Part shown: positions 16,263-25,653 of the stretch, one piece after another | Position numbering within the stretch: the first letter of the stretch is position 1 | Layout: every line of letters starts with the position of its first letter | Assembly: GCA_018817505.1 (NCBI GenBank) | Contig: JAHITR010000063.1 | Span: 1 to 58,980 of the forward strand | DNA: 58,980 nt | Origin: Candidatus Bipolaricaulota bacterium | GTDB lineage: Bacteria; Bipolaricaulota; Bipolaricaulia; UBA7950; UBA9294 | Reading direction: 5' to 3' | Notes under the pieces: generated by a model | Database searches by the model: none | Told to the model about the DNA's origin: nothing | Seen by the model: only the letters and a program-made list of their open reading frames with translations | Program-made: the position numbers and the translations under genes

Positions 16263-18089
16263 ATGAAGAACGCGCTAATTTTGGCGGGTCTACTTGTTAT
16301 CACATCACTCGCTGTCTTCGGGCAGGGGTATCCTACCCAGCCGGCAGATGCGTTGGTTTTCCCCGTGGGCGTAGCAGGAACCGTGTATGAAGACATGGAA
16401 CTTGGCGTTCGTGGCGGAACGATCACCATCGCCAATATCGAAGATCCCAAGGGCTGGAATGACATGACTGCTCATGAAACGAGCACGACATACTTCACCC
16501 AGCGACAGCATCGCGGATTGGTCAACCTTGACCACATCTCGGGCGCCATCGTACCTGACCTCGCAAAGAGCTGGGAAATTTCTGATGACAGCTTGGTTAT
16601 CACGTTCCACCTTCGCGAAGGCCTCAAATGGTCTGACGGCGAACCGATTACGGCTGACGACGTTGTCTTTACGTACAACGATCTTCTCCTGAACCTAGAC
16701 GTCGACACGAATGGTCGTGACGGTCAGCTTCTTCCTGACGACACGTACCCCGTGTGCGAAAAGGTCGATACCTACACCGTGAAATTCACGATGAGCGTTA
16801 TCTTCCGTCCCGCGTTGAACTCCCTGTCCTTCTCGATTCTGCCGAAGCACAAGCTTGCTCAGTACGTGCACAAGCTCAATCCTGAAGTGCCAGTCGGAAC
16901 ATTCAATGAAGCCTGGACCCTCGATACGCCTCTTACCGAATTGGTAGGAAACGGTCCTTACATCGTCACGGATTACCAGCCGAACGTCAGCGTCACCATG
17001 ACGCGAAACCCGTACTACTACGGCTATGACCCGGCAGGAACCCAGCTTCCTTATTACGACACGCACATTTCGGCGATCGTAACCAACCAAGACGTCTCGA
17101 TGCTGAAGTTCCGAAACGGCGAGACCGACGTCTATGCCCTTCGACCGGAAGATATCGCAATTCTTCTTCCTGAAGGCGCAAGCAAGGGCTTCCATGTCTT
17201 GATTACCGACCAGCCCGGCTACGGTACGACGTGGTTCTTGATCAACCAGGACGTCGGACTGGCTGAAGGCGTCGATAACGAAAAGCGTGAAGTCTATCGC
17301 AACGTGAAGTTCCGCGAGGCCATGGCTCACTGCATCGACAAAGAAACGATGATCCAGAACGTACTGAACGGACTCGGCGGCCCGCAGTGGAGCCCCGTTT
17401 CCGTACCGTCCCCGTTCTATGCCGGTCGCGATTACTATGGCGGACCCATCACCGAAAACAACGCAGTAATCTTCGAGTATGACCCAGCGAAAGCTGCAGG
17501 CCTGCTTGACGAAATTGGCGTTATTGACGCTGACGGCGACGGCTACCGCGATCTTCCGAGTGGCGCCCCGCTGGCCATGGAGATCAATACCAATGACAAC
17601 ACGACGCGTGTTGCCAGCTGTTTGATCCTCGTGGACGACTGGCAGGCCGTCGGCTTGAACGTGACCTTCCAGGTCGTTGACTTCAATACGTTGGTCGACC
17701 GCCTGTTCGGTTCCTCGGGCGACCTGATTTATCTTGGCCTGACCGGTGGCGACGAGCCCAACAGCGGTGCCAACGTTTACAATTCTTGCGGTTCCCTCCA
17801 CGCCTATCGTTATTCGGCGTGCGATGAGCCGGACGAAATTGACACGCGCGTTGACGAGCTTCTGGGTATCGGCGCGAACACGTTCGATTTGGACGAAGCC
17901 TTTGCGGCATATGTCGAGTATCAGCAGCTTCTTTCTGCCCAGCTCGGCTATATCTACACGGTCGTTCAGTCGTTCCAGTATGCCTACTATGACTACGTCG
18001 GCAACGCCTTCAAGGCAAGCCCGACTTCGACGCCTGGTGGCAACAACGGTCTGCTTATGGAGCTCTGCTTCGACAAGCGACTGCTGTAA
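16263..18089 (+). CDS. ABC transporter substrate-binding protein, family 5 (peptide/oligosaccharide type)
   Basis: 608 residues with a signal peptide (about 1-20) but no clear lipobox. It belongs to the SBP_bac_5 group: IVPDLAKSWEISDDSLVITF and HLREGLKWSDGEPITADDVV are its hallmark motifs near 100-135, with TMTRNPYYYG near 245 and REAMAHCIDKETMIQNV near 350. Family-5 proteins capture di/oligopeptides, nickel or, in thermophilic anaerobes, oligosaccharides; the ligand is not predictable here. AAGGAGGAGG precedes the ATG. Codon use is strongly biased to C-ending codons relative to neighbours, as expected for a very highly expressed gene. A hairpin separates it from the permease genes. Confidence 0.93.
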   Translation: MKNALILAGLLVITSLAVFGQGYPTQPADALVFPVGVAGTVYEDMELGVRGGTITIANIEDPKGWNDMTAHETSTTYFTQRQHRGLVNLDHISGAIVPDLAKSWEISDDSLVITFHLREGLKWSDGEPITADDVVFTYNDLLLNLDVDTNGRDGQLLPDDTYPVCEKVDTYTVKFTMSVIFRPALNSLSFSILPKHKLAQYVHKLNPEVPVGTFNEAWTLDTPLTELVGNGPYIVTDYQPNVSVTMTRNPYYYGYDPAGTQLPYYDTHISAIVTNQDVSMLKFRNGETDVYALRPEDIAILLPEGASKGFHVLITDQPGYGTTWFLINQDVGLAEGVDNEKREVYRNVKFREAMAHCIDKETMIQNVLNGLGGPQWSPVSVPSPFYAGRDYYGGPITENNAVIFEYDPAKAAGLLDEIGVIDADGDGYRDLPSGAPLAMEINTNDNTTRVASCLILVDDWQAVGLNVTFQVVDFNTLVDRLFGSSGDLIYLGLTGGDEPNSGANVYNSCGSLHAYRYSACDEPDEIDTRVDELLGIGANTFDLDEAFAAYVEYQQLLSAQLGYIYTVVQSFQYAYYDYVGNAFKASPTSTPGGNNGLLMELCFDKRLL

Positions 18090-18104
18090 TCTCGAACAAC
18101 TAAG

Positions 18105-18134
18105 GTGGGGTGCGGCACTTGTGCCGCACCCCAC
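18105..18134 (+). terminator. Intercistronic hairpin between binding protein and permeases
   Basis: GTGGGGTGCGGCAC is followed by TT and the perfect complement GTGCCGCACCCCAC. It lies 16 nt after the stop. There is no T-run, so partial termination or protection of the upstream mRNA 3' end is likely, giving more binding protein than permease. Confidence 0.75.
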
Positions 18135-18160
18135 ACTCTATATCTCATAAGAAGGCTGGC

Positions 18161-19153
18161 ATGCTTACTTATATTTTGCGTAGAACGTTGTATATGTTGC
18201 CGCTTCTTCTTGTTGTGTCGCTGATCTCCTTCACGCTGATCAAGATCATGCCGGGTGACTACCTCACTTCGGCGCGTTTGAATCCTCAGGTCACTGAAGA
18301 GACATTGCAGGCACAGATTGAGCGGTTTGGATTGGATCGAAGCTTCATTGTACAGTACGGGCTTTGGCTGAAGAACATCATTCGATACGGTGATTTTGGT
18401 ACGTCATTCGATACGAAGATGCCCGTTTACAGGGCTCTATTTTTGGGCAACAAGCTTCAGTGGACTGTCTTTATTGCTTTTTCAACGCTTGTGTTATCGT
18501 ACTTATTTGCTATCCCTATTGGCATTTACTCAGCGACCCACCAATACAAACCGAGCGATCATATCGTAACCTTCCTTGGATTCCTCGGCCTTTCTATTCC
18601 CAACTTTTTCTTTGCATTGGTCTTGCTGTGGATTCTCGTGGTCATATTCAAGGTGGGAGATCACGGTTTGACTGTCGGTGGCGTCATGGACCTGCATTTC
18701 TATGGCGAGGCCATGTCGTGGTCCAAGTTCACCAATATTCTCTGGCACTTGTGGCCGGTTTGGGTGGTCATTGGCACCAGCAACATGGCCGGTCTGATCC
18801 GTCTCATGCGTGGGAATCTGCTGGATACACTATCTCTCCCCTACGTGAAGACCGCCCGCGCCAAGGGACTTACTGAGCGCGTCGTCATCTACAAGCATGC
18901 CGTACGCAACGCAGTCAACCCGCTGGTGACGATTCTGGGGCTTACGCTGCCAGGCCTTGTTTCGGGATCGGTCGTTGTGGCGATTGTTCTGAACCTGCCT
19001 ACCGTGGGACGGTCGTATTTTGCTGCGCTGCAACGTCAGGATGAACCGGTCATTATGGCAGGCCTCTTGTTCTTCAGCCTGTTCTTGTTGATTGGCAACG
19101 TTCTTGCTGACTTCTTGCTAGCGTGGGTCGATCCACGCATCCGCTATGACTGA
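18161..19153 (+). CDS. ABC transporter permease, DppB/OppB type
   Basis: 330 residues. MLTYILRRTLYMLPLLLVVS is the typical DppB-like N-terminus with the first transmembrane helix. About six helices follow. The EAA loop that contacts the ATPase is YVKTARAKGLTERVVIYKHA near 225-245. The protein ends WVDPRIRYD, as usual for this family. It pairs with the downstream DppC-like subunit to form the membrane channel for the family-5 binding protein. The start at 18161 is preferred because the ORF track's upstream residues lie in the hairpin. Confidence 0.93.
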   Translation: MLTYILRRTLYMLPLLLVVSLISFTLIKIMPGDYLTSARLNPQVTEETLQAQIERFGLDRSFIVQYGLWLKNIIRYGDFGTSFDTKMPVYRALFLGNKLQWTVFIAFSTLVLSYLFAIPIGIYSATHQYKPSDHIVTFLGFLGLSIPNFFFALVLLWILVVIFKVGDHGLTVGGVMDLHFYGEAMSWSKFTNILWHLWPVWVVIGTSNMAGLIRLMRGNLLDTLSLPYVKTARAKGLTERVVIYKHAVRNAVNPLVTILGLTLPGLVSGSVVVAIVLNLPTVGRSYFAALQRQDEPVIMAGLLFFSLFLLIGNVLADFLLAWVDPRIRYD

Positions 19154-19188
19154 TTCTTGGGGTAATGAGCAAAGGAGTAAACTCGATC

Positions 19189-20337
19189 ATGGCTAGTCGG
19201 AGAAAAAAGAAAGCACAAGCACAGCTAGAGGAGCAAGGCTACGTTAGCCGGTCCCAAGCGCAGATGATCTGGCAGGCTTTTCGTCGGCATCGCGTGGGCA
19301 ACGTGGGGACGGTCATTGTCCTGCTCTTCCTACTGGTCGCGATATTCGCTCAGTACATTGGCCCCATGTCGTTTTCCTATCAATCCCGCAAGCATCCGTT
19401 TGCACCCCCAACGACCGTGCATTGGCGAGATGACGACGGTTCGCTGTCGAGACCGTATGTCTATGCGACGACGCGGGCGATCGATAGAACAACCTACGCG
19501 GCGATATTTACTGAAGACATATCGAAGAAGTACTACATTCGTTTCTTCGTAACTGGAGGCAGTCAGCACAACCTATTCGGGTTCATCCCGACGACCGGTC
19601 ATTTGTTTGCCGCGCGAGCCGACGATGGCACAGAGGCACCTGTGTTCCTTCTAGGGACGGACATGTTGGGACGCGATATGTTTACGCGTTGCCTCGTCGG
19701 TAGTTGGGTTTCCCTGGCTGTAGGTCCGCTCGTCATCCTCATTGCCTTCCCTCTTGGAATCCTTCTTGGAGGGATTTCTGGATACTATGGCGGCGGCGTG
19801 GACATGTTCATTCAACGTGTTTGCGAAGTGTTCCTTGCCATTCCAGGCCTGCCTATTCTGATGGCCATGGGCGCTGCTCTGAGGGGATTCGGGCTGTCGG
19901 CGATGATGGTGTTCTTTGGCGTGATTGTCTCTCTGGCCATTATTAGCTGGGGCGGTTTCGCTCGCGTCATTCGCGGCCAGGTGTTGGCCATTCGCGAAAT
20001 GGATTTCGTGACGGCTGCATCCGCTGCCGGTGCCAGTGACCTGCGAATTATCGTCCGCCATATCACACCGAATATCACTAGCTATCTCATCGTCTCGGCA
20101 ACGCTACAGATCCCTGGAATGATGCTGACTGAAGCGGCGTTGAGCTTCCTGGGTTACGGCATTCAGGAACCAATGACCAGTTGGGGACAGCTGCTCAACG
20201 CGGCCACCAACATTGGCGCGATGGAATTGCATCCATGGATTCTAATTCCAGGAGCGTTCATTGTTGTCGCAGTGCTTGCCTTCAACTTCATGGGCGATGC
20301 ATTGCGTGATGCCGTGGATCCTTACTCCATTCTGTAG
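19189..20337 (+). CDS. ABC transporter permease, DppC/OppC type with periplasmic insertion
   Basis: 382 residues from ATG 19189 (AAAGGAG upstream); an alternative ATG at 19165 would add eight residues. After a basic cytoplasmic tail and TM1 (VGNVGTVIVLLFLLVAIFAQ) there is an insertion of about 100 residues before GTDMLGRDMFTRCLVGSWVS. This resembles the subgroup of OppC/YejE-type permeases with an enlarged extracytoplasmic loop. The EAA loop is FVTAASAAGASDLRIIVRHI, and the C-terminus FMGDALRDAVDPYSIL is canonical. No ATPase gene follows; a terminator does. Confidence 0.92.
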   Translation: MASRRKKKAQAQLEEQGYVSRSQAQMIWQAFRRHRVGNVGTVIVLLFLLVAIFAQYIGPMSFSYQSRKHPFAPPTTVHWRDDDGSLSRPYVYATTRAIDRTTYAAIFTEDISKKYYIRFFVTGGSQHNLFGFIPTTGHLFAARADDGTEAPVFLLGTDMLGRDMFTRCLVGSWVSLAVGPLVILIAFPLGILLGGISGYYGGGVDMFIQRVCEVFLAIPGLPILMAMGAALRGFGLSAMMVFFGVIVSLAIISWGGFARVIRGQVLAIREMDFVTAASAAGASDLRIIVRHITPNITSYLIVSATLQIPGMMLTEAALSFLGYGIQEPMTSWGQLLNAATNIGAMELHPWILIPGAFIVVAVLAFNFMGDALRDAVDPYSIL

Positions 20338-20365
20338 TAGGTGACCACAGGTAACTGCTGATCAG

Positions 20366-20392
20366 GGCCTTGCTGCGACAAGCAGCAAGGCC
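20366..20392 (+). terminator. Terminator of the transporter operon
   Basis: GGCCTTGCTGC and GCAGCAAGGCC form a perfect 11-bp stem around GACAA, followed by TTTCTTTG. Position and T-tract fit an intrinsic terminator 28 nt after the stop. Confidence 0.9.
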
Positions 20393-20459
20393 TTTCTTTG
20401 TGCCTGGAACATCACGCCAAAAGATTGTTGTGAGAGGAGCCAGGCAAAATGGCGAAACG

Positions 20460-20488
20460 TTGCATCAGAAGAGGGAATCCGTTATTCT
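20460..20488 (+). promoter_or_regulatory. Probable gyrA promoter
   Basis: TTGCAT (20460-20465) and TATTCT (20483-20488) are separated by 17 nt. The predicted start is about 15-20 nt before the gyrA ATG, leaving room for the GAGGGGG ribosome site. Confidence 0.6.
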
Positions 20489-20511
20489 TAGAGGTCTTCT
20501 GAGGGGGGATT

Positions 20512-22914
20512 ATGGATCGCATCGAACGCACGTTCATCGAAGATGAGATGGAGCAGTCGTACATCAACTATGCGATGAGCGTCATCCGTGGGCGCGCCAT
20601 TCCCGATGTCCGAGATGGTCTCAAGCCAGTACAGAGACGCATCCTTTACGGTATGAGGGAATTGGGAGTGACGCCTGGGAAGCCTCATCGGAAATCGGCT
20701 CGAATCGTTGGCGAAGTCATGGGTAAGTTCCATCCGCACGGCGACCAGGCGATTTACGACACCATGGTGAACATGGCGCAGGATTTCTCCCAGCGCTACG
20801 TGCTTGTGGATGGACAAGGCAACTTTGGCTCGATCGACGGTGACCCCGCGGCTGCCACACGATACACAGAGGCTCGTTTGGCGCCTATCGCAGTCGAAAT
20901 GCTCGAGGAATTGGGCGAGAAGACGGTTGACTGGATCCCCAATTTTGATGAGTCGCTCGATGAGCCAGTGGTTCTCCCTTCGAAAGTGCCTAACTTGCTG
21001 ATGAACGGGGCTTGGGGAATTTCCGTGGGAATGACGACCCAAATTCCACCGCACAATCTGGTTGAACTGGTCGATGGAATCATTGCCGTCATGGACAATC
21101 CATTCATTACGGTGAAAGAGTTGATGGCGCACATTCAAGGCCCGGACTTCCCAACTGGCGGCATGATTATGGGGCGTGACGGCATTGACGACATGTATCG
21201 GACAGGCACTGGCAAGGTCACTGTTCGCGCCCAAGCAACCATTGAAGATGATCGAATCATTGTCTCAGAAATCCCCTATCAGGTCCGCAAGTCGACGATT
21301 GTGGAGTCGATTGCCGCCAAGGTTCAATCTGAGCAAATTGATGGCATTTCGGATTTGCGCGATGAGTCAGATCGAGAAGGGCTGCGAATTGTCATTGAGC
21401 TGAAGCGGTCTGCCAATCCCAATGTGGTTCTCAATCAACTGTACAAATTCACATCGATGGAGCGCACGTTCTCTGCCAATTTCCTGGTGATTCTTGACGG
21501 CAACCCGCGAACTTTGTCCCTCAAGGAGATTCTCAATTGCTTCATCGATTTTCGGCGTGAGGTTGTGCGTCGGCGCACAGAACATCGGTTGGACGTCGCG
21601 CAGAAGCGAGCGCACATTCTTGAGGGCTATCGCATTGCGCTTGAGCAGATTGATCGGGTGATCGAAATCATTCGAACCTCCAAGGACACGGAAACGGAAA
21701 CCCGGCTGCTGCAAACTGAAATGGCGTTGTCTGATGAACAGATCGACGCCATCCTCAAAATGCGCCTGTCGCAGCTGCGCACGTTGGAGCGAGAGCGAAT
21801 CGACAATGAATTCGACGAGAAGATTAGGGCGATTGCTGAATACAAGCGTATTCTTGAATCGGACCTGACGCTTGACGAGACGATCAAATCCGAATTGCGA
21901 GAAGTCGCTGAACGGTTCCCTGAAGCCCGCCGAACGGCCATTGCCGATGAAGACGGGAATCTCGATTTCAATGATCTCATTCCTGACTATGATTTGATGG
22001 TCAGTGTCACCAATCGTGGATACGTCAATGCTCCCCGAGCCATCGATTTTAGATCTCAAGGTCGAGGCGGCAAGGGCGTGATTGGGCAACGCACCAAGGA
22101 TGATGATTTCGTTCTGCTGTCGAGCCTCGTCAATGCGAGAGACCAACTGCTGTTCTTCAGTGATCGGCTTCGCGTCTACCGCACGCAGGGGCATCGCCTG
22201 CCATCCATGAGCCGGGACGCACAAGGCAAGAACATTCGCAGCTTCATTCCGTTGGAGCAAGACGAGATGGTTCGCTCGATCTTGCCGCTGCGCAGTTTTG
22301 ATGACGTAGAAGGCATGCTGTGCTTGATGGCGACTGGCAATGGAATCGTCAACAAGAACCTGCTGACAGACTATTCCAACGTCTATGCCAATGGGATCAA
22401 TGCGCTCACCTCTGCAGACGACGACCGGTTGGTTGACGTCGTCTCGAGTGAGGGTGGAGGCGAGTTGATATTGGCGACCAAGAGCGGTCAATCGATCCGC
22501 TTCCGAGAAGAGGAAGTGAGGCTGACCAAGCGTCCGTCCAAGGGCGTCATCGGCATTCGATTGGATGCTGGAGATAGCGTCATCGGCATGGCTTGTCTGG
22601 ATCGCGATATCACCATGGACAAGAAGCTGCTTATGGTCACCGAGCTGGGCTATGGCAAACGCGTGTCGTTGGAAGACTTCCCAATCCAGGGACGAGGCGG
22701 CAAAGGCGTGCAAGGGATTAAGACAGACGACGAGTCAGGGGCGCTCGTGTCCATTGGTATCGTGTCTGATCAAGACGAACTGATCATTACCACCGAGCAG
22801 AAGGTCATTCGAATCATGGCCGGAGACATCAACATTTACAGACGGTATGCGCGTGGCGTACGCCTAATTCAGTTGGATGAAGACGATCGCATTGTGTCTG
22901 TCGTACGAACGTAG
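20512..22914 (+). CDS. gyrA: DNA gyrase subunit A
   Basis: 800 residues. The breakage-reunion half has [20 protein letters not shown], the quinolone region [11 protein letters not shown] (72-82) and the catalytic Tyr118 in [10 protein letters not shown]. The C-terminal beta-pinwheel contains the GyrA box QGRGGKG near 516 and a second copy near 725, marking this as gyrase, not topoisomerase IV. With GyrB (not in the window) it supercoils DNA. The residue equivalent to E. coli Ser83 is Gln79, while the following acidic position (E. coli Asp87) is conserved as Asp. It is followed 8 nt later by tyrS, probably co-transcribed. Confidence 0.97.
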   Translation: MDRIERTFIEDEMEQSYINYAMSVIRGRAIPDVRDGLKPVQRRILYGMRELGVTPGKPHRKSARIVGEVMGKFHPHGDQAIYDTMVNMAQDFSQRYVLVDGQGNFGSIDGDPAAATRYTEARLAPIAVEMLEELGEKTVDWIPNFDESLDEPVVLPSKVPNLLMNGAWGISVGMTTQIPPHNLVELVDGIIAVMDNPFITVKELMAHIQGPDFPTGGMIMGRDGIDDMYRTGTGKVTVRAQATIEDDRIIVSEIPYQVRKSTIVESIAAKVQSEQIDGISDLRDESDREGLRIVIELKRSANPNVVLNQLYKFTSMERTFSANFLVILDGNPRTLSLKEILNCFIDFRREVVRRRTEHRLDVAQKRAHILEGYRIALEQIDRVIEIIRTSKDTETETRLLQTEMALSDEQIDAILKMRLSQLRTLERERIDNEFDEKIRAIAEYKRILESDLTLDETIKSELREVAERFPEARRTAIADEDGNLDFNDLIPDYDLMVSVTNRGYVNAPRAIDFRSQGRGGKGVIGQRTKDDDFVLLSSLVNARDQLLFFSDRLRVYRTQGHRLPSMSRDAQGKNIRSFIPLEQDEMVRSILPLRSFDDVEGMLCLMATGNGIVNKNLLTDYSNVYANGINALTSADDDRLVDVVSSEGGGELILATKSGQSIRFREEEVRLTKRPSKGVIGIRLDAGDSVIGMACLDRDITMDKKLLMVTELGYGKRVSLEDFPIQGRGGKGVQGIKTDDESGALVSIGIVSDQDELIITTEQKVIRIMAGDINIYRRYARGVRLIQLDEDDRIVSVVRT

Positions 22915-22922
22915 GGAGCCTC

Positions 22923-24122
22923 ATGAGCGAGCGGATGGCAAGGTTGGTGGACGAACAGCTCAGCGTGGGTGTGGACACACTCGTTCCTCGCGACGAACTT
23001 ATCGCGAAACTTGTGAACTCTGAGAAGAAGGGCGTTCCGCTTCGGATCAAATTGGGAATCGACCCCTCTGCGCCTCACCTCACGCTTGGCCATTCCGTTC
23101 CTCTGCGGAAAATGCGACAATTTCAGGACCTGGGACACACGGGAGTTCTCATCGTTGGCGATTTTACGCGCCGCATCGGCGATCCTACGGGCCGAGCATC
23201 CACGCGCGTGTTGATGTCTGAAGCAGACATCAAGAGGAATATCGAGACCTACCAAGAACAAGCCTACAAAATCCTTGACCCACAGCGAACGGAAATCCGC
23301 TACAACTCGGAGTGGCTTGGCATTCTCAAGCTGGAAGACATCATCAACCTCACTGCGAAATATACGGTTGCGCGCATGTTGGAGCGCGATGATTTCTCCA
23401 AACGCTACGCCGAAGGCCGATCCATCAGCGTGCTGGAATTCTTGTATCCACTGACTCAAGCCTACGACAGCGTGGCCATCCGGGCGGATGTTGAGCTTGG
23501 AGGCGCAGATCAGCTGTTCAACCTGCTGGTCGGCCGCGACATTCAGCGGGAGTACGGCCAAGAATCACAGGTCGTCCTTACCGTCCCCCTGTTGCTTGGT
23601 ATCGACGGAGAACGAGCCATGAGTCAAACCACAGGCAACTACGTGGGGCTCAATGAGTCCGCTTCGGAGATCTACGGCAAGGTGTTGAGCATTCCGGACG
23701 CTCTGATTCAAAGCTACTTCGTCTTCCTGACTGACATTAATCCCGACACGGTGAACGATCTGTCTCCTCGCGATGCCAAGCGAATGCTGGCGAGAGAATT
23801 GGTGACCATGTATCACAGCGCCGACGCTGCCGCAGAAGCGCAAGAGGAATTTGATCGCATTCATATTCGTCATGAACGTCCGACAGAGGTGCCTCAAGTG
23901 AGTCTTGATCGATCTCTGGTCAAAGAGGACGGAGGCGTCTGGATCATTGACCTCCTGCAGGCCTCAGGGCTGGTAGAAAGCCGCTCGCAGGCCAAACGCT
24001 TGATCCAGCAGGGCGGAGTCAAAATCAACGATGAGAAGGCGTCCTCGCCCGAGCTCGATATTCCCTTCCATCCGCCGGTGATGATTCAAGTAGGCAAGCG
24101 AGGATTCACCGAGCTCGTTTAG
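22923..24122 (+). CDS. tyrS: Tyrosyl-tRNA synthetase (TyrZ-type)
   Basis: 399 residues, class Ic synthetase that charges tRNA-Tyr. The HIGH-like motif HLTLGHSVPLRKMRQFQDLG is near 51-70, the tyrosine-binding YPLTQAYDS and GGADQLFNLLVGRDIQRE near 178-205, and an S4 RNA-binding domain at the C-terminus (IDLLQASGLVESRSQAKRLI, QQGGVKIND). The catalytic loop that normally reads KMSKS is ERAMSQTTGNYVGL, lacking both lysines. Overall length and PHLTLGH form fit the TyrZ branch. GGGAGCC precedes ATG 22923. Confidence 0.93.
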   Translation: MSERMARLVDEQLSVGVDTLVPRDELIAKLVNSEKKGVPLRIKLGIDPSAPHLTLGHSVPLRKMRQFQDLGHTGVLIVGDFTRRIGDPTGRASTRVLMSEADIKRNIETYQEQAYKILDPQRTEIRYNSEWLGILKLEDIINLTAKYTVARMLERDDFSKRYAEGRSISVLEFLYPLTQAYDSVAIRADVELGGADQLFNLLVGRDIQREYGQESQVVLTVPLLLGIDGERAMSQTTGNYVGLNESASEIYGKVLSIPDALIQSYFVFLTDINPDTVNDLSPRDAKRMLARELVTMYHSADAAAEAQEEFDRIHIRHERPTEVPQVSLDRSLVKEDGGVWIIDLLQASGLVESRSQAKRLIQQGGVKINDEKASSPELDIPFHPPVMIQVGKRGFTELV

Positions 24123-24152
24123 CACGAGACGAAATAGAAATCGCCGAGGCGC

Positions 24153-24172
24153 CGGGGCTCAGTCGAGCCCCG
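24153..24172 (+). terminator. Terminator of gyrA-tyrS
   Basis: CGGGGCTC pairs with GAGCCCCG around AGTC, followed by TTTCTCCTT. It lies about 30 nt after the tyrS stop. Confidence 0.85.
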
Positions 24173-24196
24173 TTTCTCCTTCTTGCCAAAGAAGAA

Positions 24197-24225
24197 GGGG
24201 AATCACCGAATCTCGGCAATTCCCC
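24197..24225 (-). terminator. Terminator of the mbh operon
   Basis: On the minus strand GGGGAATTGCCGA pairs with TCGGTGATTCCCC (two G-U pairs) around GAT and is followed by TTCTTCTTT, about 27 nt beyond the mbhN stop. The two convergent operons thus each have their own terminator. Confidence 0.8.
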
Positions 24226-24252
24226 CAATTACATCACGCGAAGCGCGAGGCG

Positions 24253-24645
24253 TCAGTCTACAATCAGATTCTTGGAGAATCGGTCCGTATCCGCTAGCAA
24301 GAATTCGGGTGTTGTTGCCAACGCATCAACAGGACATACATCAACACACTGCGCACAAAACGTGCAGCGGGCAACATACATGCGAATCTTCTTGTTTTCG
24401 GGCAAGAACTGAATGACGCTTGCCGGACACACGCGAATGCAAAGCTGACAGCCGATGCATTTCTCGCGATCATAGGCGATCTTACCCCGCAGGTCCGCAG
24501 GAGCGGGCACTGGAGGATGAATCGACGCCTTGCCTGCAGCCACCTTGTTCAACAGTCCGGTTACCGATTTCGGCATGTAGCGCGCAGGAAACGGATTGGT
24601 CGCTGGCTTGCTGAACAACTGCTTTAACAACGTGCCAAAGATCAT
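24253..24645 (-). CDS. mbhN: Membrane-bound hydrogenase ferredoxin subunit MbhN (NuoI-like)
   Basis: 130 residues carrying two [4Fe-4S] motifs, CIGCQLCIRVCP near 62-73 and CTFCAQCVDVCP near 93-104. This is the NuoI/EchF/MbhN pattern that passes electrons from reduced ferredoxin to the NuoB-like subunit. The N-terminal 50 residues are a basic amphipathic segment that lies on the membrane arm. It is the last gene of the hydrogenase operon, 9 nt after mbhM, with GGAGG in the gap. Two terminators separate it from tyrS. Ech and Fpo subunits are alternatives, but the full 14-gene context fixes Mbh. Confidence 0.93.
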   Translation of the reverse strand: MIFGTLLKQLFSKPATNPFPARYMPKSVTGLLNKVAAGKASIHPPVPAPADLRGKIAYDREKCIGCQLCIRVCPASVIQFLPENKKIRMYVARCTFCAQCVDVCPVDALATTPEFLLADTDRFSKNLIVD

Positions 24646-24654
24646 GAATGCCTC

Positions 24655-25653
24655 CTACACGATCCGATCGAGCATCAGAAGCACCATCCCCAACAGGGAG
24701 ATGCCAGTAATCGGCAGCCAGAATAGCCGAGCGGCTTGTCCGATCTTTAGACGCGCGAACGCAACACGAACCACGATGACTGCGAAGAAGATCACCACGA
24801 ACACCTTCACAAGATAGAAGGCGACATCGATGACGCTTCCCCAGATTCCTCCAGTCACGCCCAACAATCCCGACAGCCCGTAGGGGAAGAACAGGGCCAC
24901 AGTGAGCGACCCCATGACCACCATTTTGATGGCATCCGCCAAATAGAACATGGCCATGTTGCGGCCCGAGTATTCAGCCAGGATTCCGCCTGCGATTTCG
25001 GTTTCCGCTTCAGGGATATCAAACGGTATCTTTGTCAATTCTGCTGGTGTCACGATCATCAACGCGCAGAACAGAAGCAACAGCCCAATGAATCCCAGCG
25101 GACCGACCAGACCCCAGAGAGGATTGGATGCCAGCACAGTCAAGGAAAACACCTGTGCGCCGGGCATGACTGAAGACAAGTACCAGCCCAGCGACAAAAG
25201 TGTGATAGCCAGCGGGAACTCATAGGCCATCATCATGACCAGTTCACGCTGTGCGCCGACGGTGGCAAAGGGGGACCCAGCAGCGAAGCCGCCAAGAACC
25301 ATAGCCAGAGACGGAACCGCGAGTAAGTACAGGATCAGGATGAGGTCCCCGAATCCACCGAGCAGCGGCTCGAATCCGCCCAAGGGCAGGTAGAACAACA
25401 ACGTGCCCACAGCCGCCAATGAGACCAGCGGCATGAGATTGAACAGCCAGGCCACGGCGTGATCGGGAACGACGTTTTCCTTCACCATCAACTTAACGAC
25501 ATCGAAGAATGGCTGACGTAGTGGCGGACCGATGCGGCCCTGCATCTGAGCAGCCAGCTTGCGGTCGAGCCCTTTGTAGATCATCCCCAGGAACGTACCT
25601 CCTACGAGGATGATGAGTCCCTGCCAGACGGCATTGAGAAGTGTGGCGCTCAT
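24655..25653 (-). CDS. mbhM: Membrane-bound hydrogenase subunit MbhM (NuoH-like)
   Basis: 332 residues, about eight transmembrane helices. It contains the two complex-I NuoH signatures GRIGPPLRQPFFDVVKL near 40-56 and FDIPEAETEIAGGILAEYSG near 213-232. It anchors the peripheral hydrogenase arm (J, K, L, N) to the membrane arm, and its conserved charged residues are thought to couple electron transfer to ion movement. The ATG overlaps the mbhL stop (ATGA), and AAGGAGG inside mbhL serves as ribosome site. Confidence 0.95.
   Translation of the reverse strand: MSATLLNAVWQGLIILVGGTFLGMIYKGLDRKLAAQMQGRIGPPLRQPFFDVVKLMVKENVVPDHAVAWLFNLMPLVSLAAVGTLLFYLPLGGFEPLLGGFGDLILILYLLAVPSLAMVLGGFAAGSPFATVGAQRELVMMMAYEFPLAITLLSLGWYLSSVMPGAQVFSLTVLASNPLWGLVGPLGFIGLLLLFCALMIVTPAELTKIPFDIPEAETEIAGGILAEYSGRNMAMFYLADAIKMVVMGSLTVALFFPYGLSGLLGVTGGIWGSVIDVAFYLVKVFVVIFFAVIVVRVAFARLKIGQAARLFWLPITGISLLGMVLLMLDRIV

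Noticed and set aside
16695-18134. 479-residue ORF on the minus strand
   Set aside because: It is the antisense frame of the highly biased ABC binding-protein gene; composition is Val/Arg/Asp-rich with no domain, and the sense frame has clear family motifs.
21367-22713. 448-residue ORF antisense to gyrA
   Set aside because: Shadow of the gyrA coding bias; no ribosome site or domain.
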